From NCBI RefSeq assembly GCF_036781485.1, contig NZ_DAIQAX010000009.1, positions 12,440 through 58,696 of the forward strand: a DNA stretch of 46,257 nucleotides. The letters are read 5' to 3'. Of the stretch, positions 7,708 to 16,508 are shown in pieces. The stretch is from Thermocrinis sp. (GTDB taxonomy: Bacteria; Aquificota; Aquificia; Aquificales; Aquificaceae). The position numbers and the translations under genes were made by a program. A model generated the notes under the pieces. That model was given only the letters and a program-made list of their open reading frames with translations. It was not told where the DNA came from and ran no database searches. Every line of letters begins with the position of its first letter. Within the stretch, counting starts at the first letter, position 1.

Positions 7708-9125
7708 ACCTTGGCTCCCATAGCCTTAGCCTTTTCCACCACCTCCTCTATGGTGCCAACCATGTAGAATGCCATCTCGGGAAGATGGTCATACTTGCCA
7801 GTCAGGATCTCTTTAAAGCTCCTTATGTTGTCTTCAAGCTTTACGTACTTTCCTGGCATGCCGGTGAACTGCTCCGCCACGTGGAAAGGCTGAGCCAAGA
7901 ACCTTTGAATTCTCCTTGCCCTGTTAACTATAGCTTTATCCTCCTCAGATAGCTCCTCCATTCCCAGTATGGCTATTATTTCCTGAAGCTCTTTGTATCT
8001 TTGAAGAACCCTTTTAACTTCCATAGCAGTCTCGTAATGCTCTGTTCCCACAAACTCCGGTGCTAAGTATTTAGATGTAGATTCAAGAGGATCAACCGCT
8101 GGATATATACCAAGCTCTGCTAGCCTTCTGGCAAGGACTGTAGTTGCATCCAAGTGAGCAAAGACCGAGTAAGGGGCTGGATCCGTTATGTCGTCCGCTG
8201 GCACATAAACCGCCTGAATGGATGTAAGAGAACCTTTCTTTGTAGAGGTTATCCTCTCCTGCACTTCACCTACGTCCGTGTTTAGTGTAGGTTGATAACC
8301 AACTGCAGATGGAAGCCTGCCAAGCAGTGTAGAAACTTCAGAGCCAGCCTGCACAAAGCGGAATATGTTGTCTATAAAAACAAGCACGTCTTGACCTTCT
8401 ACGTCTCTGAAGTATTCGGCCATGGTTATGCCAGTTTGGGCCACTCTAAACCTAACACCCGGTGGCTCGTTCATCTGACCGTAGACCATCACCGTATAAG
8501 GAAGAACTCCTGACTCTTTCATTTCGTGCCAAAGGTCGTTTCCTTCCCTCGTCCTTTCGCCCACGCCTATAACCACAGAAAAACCCTTGTGGAACTTGGC
8601 AATGTTGTGTATGAGCTCTTGCATTAGGACTGTCTTTCCAACTCCAGCACCACCAAAGAGTCCGACCTTTCCACCCTTTACATAGGGCTCCAGAAGGTCT
8701 ACGACCTTTATACCAGTTTCTAATATCTCCACCTTTGTGGATTGTTCCTCCAAAGGTGGTGGCTCTCTAAACATTGGCCAATACTCTTGTGCATTCACGG
8801 GTCCCGCTTCATCTATAGGCTGACCTACCACGTTGAATATCCTTCCAAGGGTAGCTCTTCCTACAGGCACCTTAATAGGTCCTCCTAAGTATTCCACCTC
8901 TTGTCCTCTTACCAAACCATCTGTAGGGCCCATAGCCACTGTTCTAACCCTACTCTCCCCTATGTGCTGCGCAACCTCAAAGAATAACTCCTCCTGAGCC
9001 CAATTACCTCTGTCGTCTATAAAGCGCCTTATGGTTTTTAAACCGTGTCTTATTGGGGGCAGTTCTTTTTCAGAAAATTCTACGTCCACAACTGCTCCTA
9101 TTACTTGAACTATTTTTCCTTTCAT
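7704..9125 (-). CDS. atpD: ATP synthase F1 beta subunit
   Basis: Catalytic subunit of the F1 head. From the ATG at 9125 it has 473 residues and begins MKGKIVQVIGAVVDVEF. The P-loop GGAGVGKTVLMQELI, the catalytic Glu in GERTREGNDLWHEM, the Walker B segment VLVFIDNIFRF and the ALAPE-type region (KYLAPEFVGTEHYE) are all intact. The open frame extends 38 codons further upstream, but GGAGGAGAAA directly before 9125 and family length decide the start. It is separated from the b', b and delta genes by about 6 kb, and its only ATP synthase neighbour here is none; it is coupled to rph. Confidence 0.97.
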   Translation of the reverse strand: MKGKIVQVIGAVVDVEFSEKELPPIRHGLKTIRRFIDDRGNWAQEELFFEVAQHIGESRVRTVAMGPTDGLVRGQEVEYLGGPIKVPVGRATLGRIFNVVGQPIDEAGPVNAQEYWPMFREPPPLEEQSTKVEILETGIKVVDLLEPYVKGGKVGLFGGAGVGKTVLMQELIHNIAKFHKGFSVVIGVGERTREGNDLWHEMKESGVLPYTVMVYGQMNEPPGVRFRVAQTGITMAEYFRDVEGQDVLVFIDNIFRFVQAGSEVSTLLGRLPSAVGYQPTLNTDVGEVQERITSTKKGSLTSIQAVYVPADDITDPAPYSVFAHLDATTVLARRLAELGIYPAVDPLESTSKYLAPEFVGTEHYETAMEVKRVLQRYKELQEIIAILGMEELSEEDKAIVNRARRIQRFLAQPFHVAEQFTGMPGKYVKLEDNIRSFKEILTGKYDHLPEMAFYMVGTIEEVVEKAKAMGAKV

Positions 9126-9169
9126 TTTCTCCTCCTGAGTGTTTATTTTACCATAAAATATTAAATGCC

Positions 9170-9487
9170 ATGAGTATTCTGGTATTTGTAAGCATGACCC
9201 CTTTAGGTAAAGAAGAGAGTGTGAGTAAATATGTAGCAAGGGTAGTGGATGTAGTAGACAAATCAGGACTACCTTACGTGCTTACACCTATGGGAACTAT
9301 CGTGGAAGGTGAAAGTTGGGAAGAGGTAATGGAAGTCTTAAAAAGGGGTTTTGACGAGCTAAGGAAGGATTGCCCCAGAATATCCATAACTATGAAGATA
9401 GATTATAGAGAAGGTAAGTCGGGCAGGCTGGTTTCCAAGGTAAAATCTGTGGAGGAAAAACTGGGTAGAGAGATTAAAAAATTGTGA
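9170..9487 (+). CDS. Thiamine-binding-type protein (MTH1187/YkoF family)
   Basis: A 105-residue protein of the MTH1187 (DUF77) family, ferredoxin-like fold, in which several members bind thiamine or its pyrimidine. Typical marks are MSILVFVSMTPLGKEESVS at the start, PYVLTPMGTIVEGE near residues 38-51, and a final helix after VSKVKSVEEKLGR. The ATG at 9170 is chosen over an upstream in-frame ATG that would add 39 residues unlike the family. Its stop overlaps the GTG of the Lon-like gene, so the two are coupled. The ligand is unproven here. Confidence 0.82.
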   Translation: MSILVFVSMTPLGKEESVSKYVARVVDVVDKSGLPYVLTPMGTIVEGESWEEVMEVLKRGFDELRKDCPRISITMKIDYREGKSGRLVSKVKSVEEKLGREIKKL

Positions 9488-11817
9488 GTGTAAGAAAGTT
9501 AAGTAGAAAAGACTTAGAGTACGGTTACGTCTATAAAATTTCAACAGCCGAAGTAGAACCAGAAGAAGTGTTTCTAAAGCAGGATAGAGTGGAAAGAGCT
9601 TTTGATCTGGCTCTTAGCACAAACAGCGAAGGTTATAACATTTTTATTTCCGGTCCAGAAAGCGTAGGGAGGACTACCTACGCATTGAGAAGGCTGAAAG
9701 AAAAAGCAAAAAAGGAGCCTGTTCCCGAAGATCTTTGCTACGTGTATAACTTTGATGACCCATTGCGTCCAAAGTATCTACTTCTGCCTGCTGGAGTTGG
9801 AAAGGGTTTTGTAGAAGAAGTGGAGAGGATCATAGAATTGCTTAAAACAGAGATGCCTAAGGCTTTTGAGAGCAAGGAATACGAAGAAGAAGTTGCAAAA
9901 ATAACGAAAGAGGTAGAGAAAAAGAAAGAAGAAATATTAACAAAATTGGCAAGGGAGGCAGAAGCAAAAAACCTGGGAGTTGTGATTACTCCAATGGGTA
10001 TAAAGCTTCTACCTATAATCGGTAAACGGATAGTGGACGAGCCCGAATTGTTTGCTAATCCAAGAATTCAGGAAAGCTTTGAAAGAAATCTATCAGAATT
10101 TGAAGAACGATTTAGGGATTACATGAGAGAACTCAGGGAAACAGACCATCAACTCGTGGAGAGGTTGAGTGAGCTTAAGGAAAGGGTAGCAAATTTTGTA
10201 GTTGAAAAGTTGTTCTCAAAGTGTGAGGAAAAGTACTGTAAATACCCCACTATAGCTGAATTTTTGGAAAAGTTAAAAAGGGAGATTGTAAAGAGCGTGG
10301 ACCTTTTCCTTGCATGGAAAGGTGCTGTTGGGAATACTCCGATGTTAACTCACTTAGAGAAAGCTTTTAGAAAATTCAAGATAAACCTGATTGTAGATAA
10401 CTCAGGTTTAGAAGGCGCACCTGTAATCTACGAAGAAGTGCCATCCTTTCAAAGTCTCTTTGGGAGCATTTCCTACAGCATGGAAATGGGTGTGCTGTAT
10501 GCAGATCACACAAGCATAAAAGCTGGAAGTTTACACAAAGCCAGAGGCGGGTACCTATTACTCAGAGTGTCTGACCTTCTGAAAAACTATTTCCTTTGGG
10601 ATGCATTCAAGAAGGCGATCATGCACTCCAAGGTGCATATCCCAGGTTACGCTGTTGAAGATTTCTTTTTTTCTTACGTTGGTATAACCCCAGAGCCCAT
10701 ACCCATTCGTTTAAAGGTAATTCTTATAGGAGATTACCTAACCTACCAACTACTTTCCCTTTATGATCCTGAGTTTAGAAGACTTTTTAAGATCAAGGCA
10801 GAATTTGACCCGGTGGTAGATTTAGACCAAGAGGTTTATGATAAATTCCCACGCTTGGTAAAAAAGATAATACAAGATGAAGGTATAAAAGATTTAGAAC
10901 CTGAGGCCCTATCCGAGCTGTTCAAGCACGCCGTAACACTCTCAGGAAGCACCAAAAAAATCAACGTAGTTATGGGAGACATAGTGGATATTATGAGAGA
11001 GGCTAATGCCTTTACCAAGGAGGATAAACTGATAAGAAGAGAACATATAAAGAGGGCGATAGAAGAAAAGTTCTATAGGTCAAACTTAATAGAGGAAAAA
11101 ATAAGGAAAGCCATTGTAGAAGGTAAGATAATCTGTTCGGTAAAAGGGAAAAGTGTGGGACAGGTAAACGGGCTTAGCGTTTATGAGCTTGGAGACATCA
11201 GCTTTGGAAAACCAACAAGAATTACCGCTTCTGTTTATCCTGGCGAAAAGGGTGTGGTAAGTATTGAAAAAGAAGTAGCACTAAGTGGTCCAATCCACTC
11301 AAAGGCTGTTCTAACACTCAGCGGATACTTATACGGAAAATACGGTAAAGACAAACCTCTTTATCTTTCCTGCACCCTTTCTTTTGAGCAATCTTACGAA
11401 GAAGTAGAGGGAGATAGTGCTTCTGTAGCTGAGCTTTTAGCCATTCTCTCTGCCATAGCAGAAGTGCCAATAAGGCAAGACATAGCGGTCACAGGTTCAA
11501 TAGACCAATTTGGAAACGTTCAACCGGTAGGAGCTATTAAGGAGAAGGTGGAGGGATTTTACAAAATTTGCAAAGCGCTGGGCTTTACAGGCACGCAGGG
11601 AGTAATAGTGCCGTCCAAAAACTGGGAAAACTTAGTTCTGTCGGATGAGGTTTTGGAAAGCACAGAAAAGGGTGAGTTTCACGTATACCTTATAGACACC
11701 ATAGACGACGCAATTGAGTTATTGACAGAGATGAAGGCTGAAAAGTTTCACAAACTTGCGAATAAAAGACTCTTGGAATTTTATAGGAGGATAAATCTTA
11801 AGAAGGGTAGAGCTTAG
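9484..11817 (+). CDS. Lon-like ATP-dependent protease (AAA_32/Lon_C, YcbZ-LonB type)
   Basis: A 777-residue cytoplasmic serine-lysine protease with an N-terminal ATPase-like region and a C-terminal Lon protease domain. The P-loop at residues 57-65 reads GPESVGRTT, with Arg63 where Lys is usual; my recollection is that this substitution recurs in the AAA_32 branch. A helical, coiled-coil-like insertion covers about 115-270. The protease dyad is intact: Ser645 in EGDSAS and Lys686 in GAIKEK. There is no Lon N-terminal substrate domain and no membrane helix. GTG start with a four-base overlap with the thiamine-binding-type gene. Substrates are unknown. Confidence 0.88.
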   Translation: MSVRKLSRKDLEYGYVYKISTAEVEPEEVFLKQDRVERAFDLALSTNSEGYNIFISGPESVGRTTYALRRLKEKAKKEPVPEDLCYVYNFDDPLRPKYLLLPAGVGKGFVEEVERIIELLKTEMPKAFESKEYEEEVAKITKEVEKKKEEILTKLAREAEAKNLGVVITPMGIKLLPIIGKRIVDEPELFANPRIQESFERNLSEFEERFRDYMRELRETDHQLVERLSELKERVANFVVEKLFSKCEEKYCKYPTIAEFLEKLKREIVKSVDLFLAWKGAVGNTPMLTHLEKAFRKFKINLIVDNSGLEGAPVIYEEVPSFQSLFGSISYSMEMGVLYADHTSIKAGSLHKARGGYLLLRVSDLLKNYFLWDAFKKAIMHSKVHIPGYAVEDFFFSYVGITPEPIPIRLKVILIGDYLTYQLLSLYDPEFRRLFKIKAEFDPVVDLDQEVYDKFPRLVKKIIQDEGIKDLEPEALSELFKHAVTLSGSTKKINVVMGDIVDIMREANAFTKEDKLIRREHIKRAIEEKFYRSNLIEEKIRKAIVEGKIICSVKGKSVGQVNGLSVYELGDISFGKPTRITASVYPGEKGVVSIEKEVALSGPIHSKAVLTLSGYLYGKYGKDKPLYLSCTLSFEQSYEEVEGDSASVAELLAILSAIAEVPIRQDIAVTGSIDQFGNVQPVGAIKEKVEGFYKICKALGFTGTQGVIVPSKNWENLVLSDEVLESTEKGEFHVYLIDTIDDAIELLTEMKAEKFHKLANKRLLEFYRRINLKKGRA

Positions 11818-11900
11818 AATCTTTTTGTTAGCCTTGCTAATAAAGCTTTGTGATATACTACTGAATGTTTTTTTTTTAAGATCTTGCAGGGTAAAAAGCC
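11818..11900 (+). promoter_or_regulatory. Leader of the fabD operon
   Basis: This 83-base gap carries TATACT at 11854-11859 as a possible -10 box, with only a weak, poorly spaced TTGCTA upstream. A run of ten T at about 11868-11877 follows, without a convincing stem before it, so it is not called a terminator. Confidence 0.3.
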
Positions 11901-12833
11901 ATGAGAAAAATAGCTTATGTATTTCCTGGACAGGGTTCTCAGTACGTTGGAATGGGCTACGATTTTTACAGAGAATTTCCAACTGCAAGGGACGTTTTTC
12001 ACTCTGCAGAAAAAGCACTCAGATACGACCTTCCCAGTATAGTATTCAAAGGTCCCGAGGAGGAGTTAAACAAAACTATAAACACTCAGCCAGCCATTCT
12101 GACAACTTCCATAGCTATTTATAAAGTAATGGTAGAGCTTGGCTTTCCAAAACCAGACGTGGTGGCTGGACACTCTTTGGGAGAATACTCTGCCCTTGTG
12201 GTTGCGGGGGGAGTTGAGCTATTTGAAGCGGTAAGGCTGGCTCACATAAGGGCAAAGCTCATGCAGGAGGGCGTTCCAGAAGGAAAGGGTGCCATGGCGG
12301 CAATACTCAAACTCTCCCCAGAAAAAGTAGAAGAAGTTTGCAGACAAGCCAGCGAGTATGGAGTGGTAGAACCAGCCAATTACAACTCTCCAGAGCAGAC
12401 GGTTATATCTGGAGAAAAATCCGCAGTAGAAAAAGCTATGGAAATAGCCAAGCATATGGGAGGCAAAGCTATCCCTCTAAAGGTTTCTGTCCCATCCCAC
12501 TGTTCTTTGATGAAAGGACCGGCAGATGCCTTCAGACTAAAACTTGCCCAAACTCCCATAAAAAACCTTTCCATTCCCTTAGTGCAAAACTACACCGCAA
12601 GAGAGCACACGATGGCTCACGAAGTTAGAGAAAATCTATACCGCCAGCTGTTTTCACCTGTAAGGTGGTATCAAAGCGTGCAGTACATGGTAGAAAAGCT
12701 TGGAGTGGGTGTGTTTGTAGAAATAGGTCCAAAGAACGTGCTTTCTAAACTAATCCAGCAAACAGTTAGTGGTGTTTTAGTTTTCAACATAGAAAAGGTG
12801 GAAGATTTAGAAAAGGTCAGAAAAGCCTTATGA
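11901..12833 (+). CDS. fabD: Malonyl-CoA:ACP transacylase
   Basis: Transfers malonyl from CoA to acyl carrier protein to start fatty-acid elongation. The 310 residues begin with the family's FPGQGSQYVGMG. The nucleophile Ser92 lies in GHSLGEYSALV, the substrate-carboxylate Arg in RLAHIRAKLMQE, and the catalytic His200 in VPSHC. The C-terminal region contains GVGVFVEIGPKNVLSKL. It leads a plus-strand run with gatA, tsaB, the HerA-like ATPase and the amidase; other fab genes are not nearby. Confidence 0.97.
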   Translation: MRKIAYVFPGQGSQYVGMGYDFYREFPTARDVFHSAEKALRYDLPSIVFKGPEEELNKTINTQPAILTTSIAIYKVMVELGFPKPDVVAGHSLGEYSALVVAGGVELFEAVRLAHIRAKLMQEGVPEGKGAMAAILKLSPEKVEEVCRQASEYGVVEPANYNSPEQTVISGEKSAVEKAMEIAKHMGGKAIPLKVSVPSHCSLMKGPADAFRLKLAQTPIKNLSIPLVQNYTAREHTMAHEVRENLYRQLFSPVRWYQSVQYMVEKLGVGVFVEIGPKNVLSKLIQQTVSGVLVFNIEKVEDLEKVRKAL

Positions 12834-12850
12834 TAAAATAAGCAAAGGTC

Positions 12851-14290
12851 ATGCTTTGGAAGAAATCCGCTTACGAGCTTCTATCTTTGATGAAAAGAAA
12901 AGAAGTAAAACCTGTAGAAGTGCTGGACGCTTTTTACAGCAGGTATTTGGAAACAGAGGATAAGGTTAAAGCATACATAACCGCTTTTTACGAAGAGGCA
13001 AGAGAACAAGCAAAGGCTTTAGAAGACAAAAATCCAGAAGATTATCCCCTTTACGGCATACCGATAGCCGTAAAGGACAACATAAACGTGGAAGGATACC
13101 CCACCACGTGCGCATCAAAGATACTTGAAAACTACATATCACCTTATGATGCCACAGTTGTAGAAAAACTTAAGCTTGCGGGTGCTTTGATCGTTGGGAA
13201 GACCAACATGGATGAGTTTGCCATGGGTTCATCTACGGAATACTCTGCCTTTTTTCCCACAAAAAATCCTTGGGACTTAGAGAGGGTGCCAGGGGGTTCT
13301 TCAGGTGGCTCTGCGGTGGCGGTTGCAGTTCAATCGGTGCCCCTCTCCCTTGGTTCAGACACGGGAGGGTCCATAAGACAGCCTGCAAGTTTTTGCGGCG
13401 TTATTGGACTAAAGCCAACCTACGGAAGAGTTTCCCGCTACGGGCTTGTGGCCTTTGCCTCCTCCCTTGATCAGATAGGACCCTTTGGAAGGTGGGCAAA
13501 GGACGTAGCACTGATTATGGAGGTTATAAGCGGTTTTGACCCGAAGGATTCCACCAGTACAAAGGTGGAAGTGCCAAAATTCAGTCAAGATATAGAGAAA
13601 GTCCCAGAAAAGCTAAGGGTAGGCGTTCCAAAGGAGTTCTTTGAATTTGAGGTGGAAGAGGGAGTCAAAGATTGTTTTGACGTATTTTTGAAGTTTCTGG
13701 AATCTCAAGGGTTTGAATTGGAAGAAGTTTCCCTCCCCCACAGCAAGTACGCCATACCCACATACTACATAATCGCACCTTCGGAGGCAAGTTCCAACTT
13801 GGCAAGGTATGACGGCGTGCGATTTGGATACAGGGCAAAAGCCAAGGACATAAACCAGATGTATGCAGAAACCAGAGATTACGGCTTTGGTCCAGAGGTA
13901 AAAAGAAGGATACTTTTGGGAACCTTTGCACTATCTACCGGATACTACGACGCCTATTACCTAAAAGCAATGAAGGTGAGAGCTCTAATAAAGAGGGACT
14001 TTGAGGAAGCTTTCAAAAAGGTTGATGTTATAGCTTGTCCCACCTCACCTACCACCGCCTTTAAGTTTGGGGAGAGAACTTCAGACCCAATAAAGATGTA
14101 TTTGGCAGACATATTCACGGTTAGCGTAAATTTAGCAGGACTGCCAGCTGTATCCATTCCCATAGGCAAGTCCAACGGACTGCCCGTAGGGGGACAGCTC
14201 ATAGGAAAGGCCTTTGACGAGAGCACGCTTTTAAAGGTCGCATACCTCTGGGAACAACACTACAAACACTATGAAGAAACACCTCTATGA
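12851..14290 (+). CDS. gatA: Asp-tRNA(Asn)/Glu-tRNA(Gln) amidotransferase subunit A
   Basis: Glutaminase subunit of GatCAB, releasing ammonia for transamidation. The 479 residues have the amidase-signature Ser-cisSer-Lys triad: Lys75 in GIPIAVKDNI, Ser150 in VPGGSSGGSA and Ser174 in SDTGGSIRQPA. TNMDEFAMGSSTEYSAF is also diagnostic. A weak AAAGG precedes the ATG, 17 bases after fabD. Its partner gatB is on the opposite strand at 1941-3356. The tsaB start overlaps its stop (ATGA). Confidence 0.97.
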   Translation: MLWKKSAYELLSLMKRKEVKPVEVLDAFYSRYLETEDKVKAYITAFYEEAREQAKALEDKNPEDYPLYGIPIAVKDNINVEGYPTTCASKILENYISPYDATVVEKLKLAGALIVGKTNMDEFAMGSSTEYSAFFPTKNPWDLERVPGGSSGGSAVAVAVQSVPLSLGSDTGGSIRQPASFCGVIGLKPTYGRVSRYGLVAFASSLDQIGPFGRWAKDVALIMEVISGFDPKDSTSTKVEVPKFSQDIEKVPEKLRVGVPKEFFEFEVEEGVKDCFDVFLKFLESQGFELEEVSLPHSKYAIPTYYIIAPSEASSNLARYDGVRFGYRAKAKDINQMYAETRDYGFGPEVKRRILLGTFALSTGYYDAYYLKAMKVRALIKRDFEEAFKKVDVIACPTSPTTAFKFGERTSDPIKMYLADIFTVSVNLAGLPAVSIPIGKSNGLPVGGQLIGKAFDESTLLKVAYLWEQHYKHYEETPL

Positions 14291-14865
14291 AAATCCTTTC
14301 CTTAGATACCTCCTTTTCTTTCCTGAACCTTTCAGTGTTAGAAGATGGAAAGCTAACCTTAATTTATTACGAGGACAGCAACAAAAAGTCCTTAGAGCTT
14401 TTGCCCGCTGTACTTAGAAAATTGGGCTTAGAACCAAAGGATTTTGATGCCTTTTGTGTATCCATCGGAGTGGGTTATCTAACATCCCTTAGAGTGGGAA
14501 TAACCTTCATAAAAACCTTAGCATACATAAACCAAAAACCCATATACGCATACGAAAACTTAGATCTAATGCTTAGATATACTTCAATTCCTCCACCAAA
14601 GGCTGCTTTTCTGAAGGTAAGCAGGAACCTGTTTTATAGAGTAAGTAATGGAAGTTCTTTAAGCCCAGTAAAAGTTTGGAAGGGAGAGCCTTTGGAAGGA
14701 AGTATTGTAGCTTTAAAGTCCCACTCTGTAGATTTTGCCAACTACCAGCTTGATTTTTTTTCTTTTTCAGCCTACGGAGCTCTTACGGCATACGAAAGGT
14801 TTTTGTCCGGCGATGGAGGGGATGATGTTTTTAAGTTAGAGCCGTATTATACTAATCCCCTATGA
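14287..14865 (+). CDS. tsaB: tRNA threonylcarbamoyladenosine biosynthesis protein TsaB
   Basis: Partner and activator of TsaD in making t6A37 on ANN-decoding tRNAs. The N-terminus MKILSLDTSFSFLNLSVLEDG is the ASKHA-fold phosphate-1 region. The segment FCVSIGVGYLTSLRVGITFIKTLA (about 56-79) matches the family's GPGSFTGLRIG region, with GYLTSLRVG. At 192 residues it is shorter than the usual 220-230, with a reduced C-terminal lobe. It overlaps both gatA and the HerA-like gene by four bases. TsaD is encoded at 37448-38452; TsaC and TsaE are not in the window. Confidence 0.85.
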   Translation: MKILSLDTSFSFLNLSVLEDGKLTLIYYEDSNKKSLELLPAVLRKLGLEPKDFDAFCVSIGVGYLTSLRVGITFIKTLAYINQKPIYAYENLDLMLRYTSIPPPKAAFLKVSRNLFYRVSNGSSLSPVKVWKGEPLEGSIVALKSHSVDFANYQLDFFSFSAYGALTAYERFLSGDGGDDVFKLEPYYTNPL

Positions 14866-16508
14866 AAGTAGGGATAGTATTAGGAACAAAACCTATAACA
14901 CCCTTAGAATTTTGGGTGGGGGTAGAGACAGGAAATCTTGTTCAGTTGGACGATGTGCTCTATGCAGAGTCGGAGGTTGGAAATCAGAAAGTTAAATATT
15001 ACGGCATAGTGCAGGAGGTGCAAAAGTTTTTGGAAGGTGCTCAGTGGGTGTATGATGCTCATCTTGCAACGCAGGGGGTGATCCCAATAAACATAGCCTA
15101 CGTGGCAAAGGTATCTTTAACCAGAGTTGAGCCAGAGGTCTTCATTCCACCAACACCGGGTGATCCCGTTTATACAGCCGAAGGTGAAGAGTTTGAAAAA
15201 GCCCTGTACTACGATCAGATGAAGGTAAAAATACCCGCAGGACTTTCTCGGTCCGGGAAGGTAATATACCTCAATTATCACTTCTTGGACGGCACGGAGG
15301 GCGCCCACGTTTCTATCTCTGGCATGTCTGGAGTGGCAACTAAAACTTCTTACGCCCTGTTTTTACTCTACTCTTTGCTAAATCACAGCAAGGAGAGAAG
15401 AATAAACGCCATCATCTTTAACGTAAAGGGTAAAGACCTTTTATGGATAGACAAAAAGAATAAAAACCTCTCACGAGAGGACGAAGAAGCTTTAAGAAAA
15501 ATGGGAATGAGATCCGAGCCTTTCAAAGACGTGAAGTTCTACGTGTCACCCTATCCTGGAAACCACTCTATCCCAGACTCTGAACGTCAAGATGAAAAAG
15601 TAGTTCCATTTTATTGGAGTTTGCGAGAGTTTGCACAGGAAGGACTCATCAGGTTTATGTTCGTGGAAGAGGAAGAAACAAAGTCCCAGGTGCCATACAT
15701 TGTAGAAAGAATTGCAAACAAGCTTTACTATTTGGCAAAACATAGTCCAGAAGGCAGACTCTTAGACAGTTATGGCAGAGACATTGAGTCCTTTCAGGAC
15801 TTAGAAAATAGGTTTACAGAAGCAATAGAGCAAGCAGAGGCAGGTTCTAAAGATTTATACAAGGAGTGGTTCGGTGATGCGTCCATACAAACAGCCAGGG
15901 CTTTTCTTAGAAGGTTTTCAAGGGCCGCATCCCACATAAAAAGATTTATCCATCCCACCCAATCCAGTCCCATAAAATGGGAAGAAAACAAAGTCTCCGT
16001 TATAGACATAAGCAGTCTTCACAGCATAGCCCAGATGTTTATAGTGGGTGCAGTTCTGAAAAAGCTCTTTGAAGAAAAAGAAAGTAGATCTAATCCATTT
16101 CCTAGAGTTTTTGTTGTTTTGGACGAATTAAATAAGTATGCTCCAAAAGATGGGTGGAGTCCTATAAAGGACGTAGTTTTGGACATAGCGGAGAGAGGTA
16201 GAAGCTTGGGTGTTATACTTATAGGAGCTCAGCAAACGGCCAGTGAGATAGAAAAAAGAATTCTTGCTAACTCTGCCATCAAGGTGGTAGGGCGTATGGA
16301 TAGCAGTGAGCTTTTGAACAAAGAGTATGAATTTCTCACAAATAACTTCAGGCAAAGGGCTCTGATTCTCAAAAAAGGAAGTATGATACTCTATCAGCCA
16401 GACATTCCCTCGCCTTTGATGTTAAAATTCCCTAAACCCCCTTGGGCCACTAGGAAGCAGGAGGTAGAGGAGGAGGTCCATGTTCCAGAAGATTTTAATA
16501 ATTTTTAG
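14862..16508 (+). CDS. HerA-like ATPase (DUF87 family)
   Basis: A 548-residue ATPase of the HerA/FtsK superfamily. An N-terminal HAS-barrel-like beta domain (about 1-100) is followed by a motor domain. The phosphate-binding loop at about 152-163 reads SGMSGVATKTS, which departs from GxxxxGK[ST] by lacking the Gly before Lys and being one residue longer. Walker B is VFVVLDELNKYAP, and a sensor-like ILIGAQQTASEI follows, with an Arg-rich segment (AERGRSLG) before it. No NurA nuclease gene is adjacent, so a role in end resection cannot be assumed. It overlaps tsaB by four bases and the amidase by 29. Confidence 0.8.
   Translation: MKVGIVLGTKPITPLEFWVGVETGNLVQLDDVLYAESEVGNQKVKYYGIVQEVQKFLEGAQWVYDAHLATQGVIPINIAYVAKVSLTRVEPEVFIPPTPGDPVYTAEGEEFEKALYYDQMKVKIPAGLSRSGKVIYLNYHFLDGTEGAHVSISGMSGVATKTSYALFLLYSLLNHSKERRINAIIFNVKGKDLLWIDKKNKNLSREDEEALRKMGMRSEPFKDVKFYVSPYPGNHSIPDSERQDEKVVPFYWSLREFAQEGLIRFMFVEEEETKSQVPYIVERIANKLYYLAKHSPEGRLLDSYGRDIESFQDLENRFTEAIEQAEAGSKDLYKEWFGDASIQTARAFLRRFSRAASHIKRFIHPTQSSPIKWEENKVSVIDISSLHSIAQMFIVGAVLKKLFEEKESRSNPFPRVFVVLDELNKYAPKDGWSPIKDVVLDIAERGRSLGVILIGAQQTASEIEKRILANSAIKVVGRMDSSELLNKEYEFLTNNFRQRALILKKGSMILYQPDIPSPLMLKFPKPPWATRKQEVEEEVHVPEDFNNF

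Noticed and set aside
9126..9239. 38-codon upstream extension of atpD
   Set aside because: A strong GGAGGAGAAA sits directly before the ATG at 9125, the extension overlaps the divergent thiamine-binding-type gene, and it does not resemble beta subunits.
11868..11877. Ten-T tract as an intrinsic terminator after the Lon-like gene
   Set aside because: No stable GC stem precedes it; the tract lies in the fabD leader.
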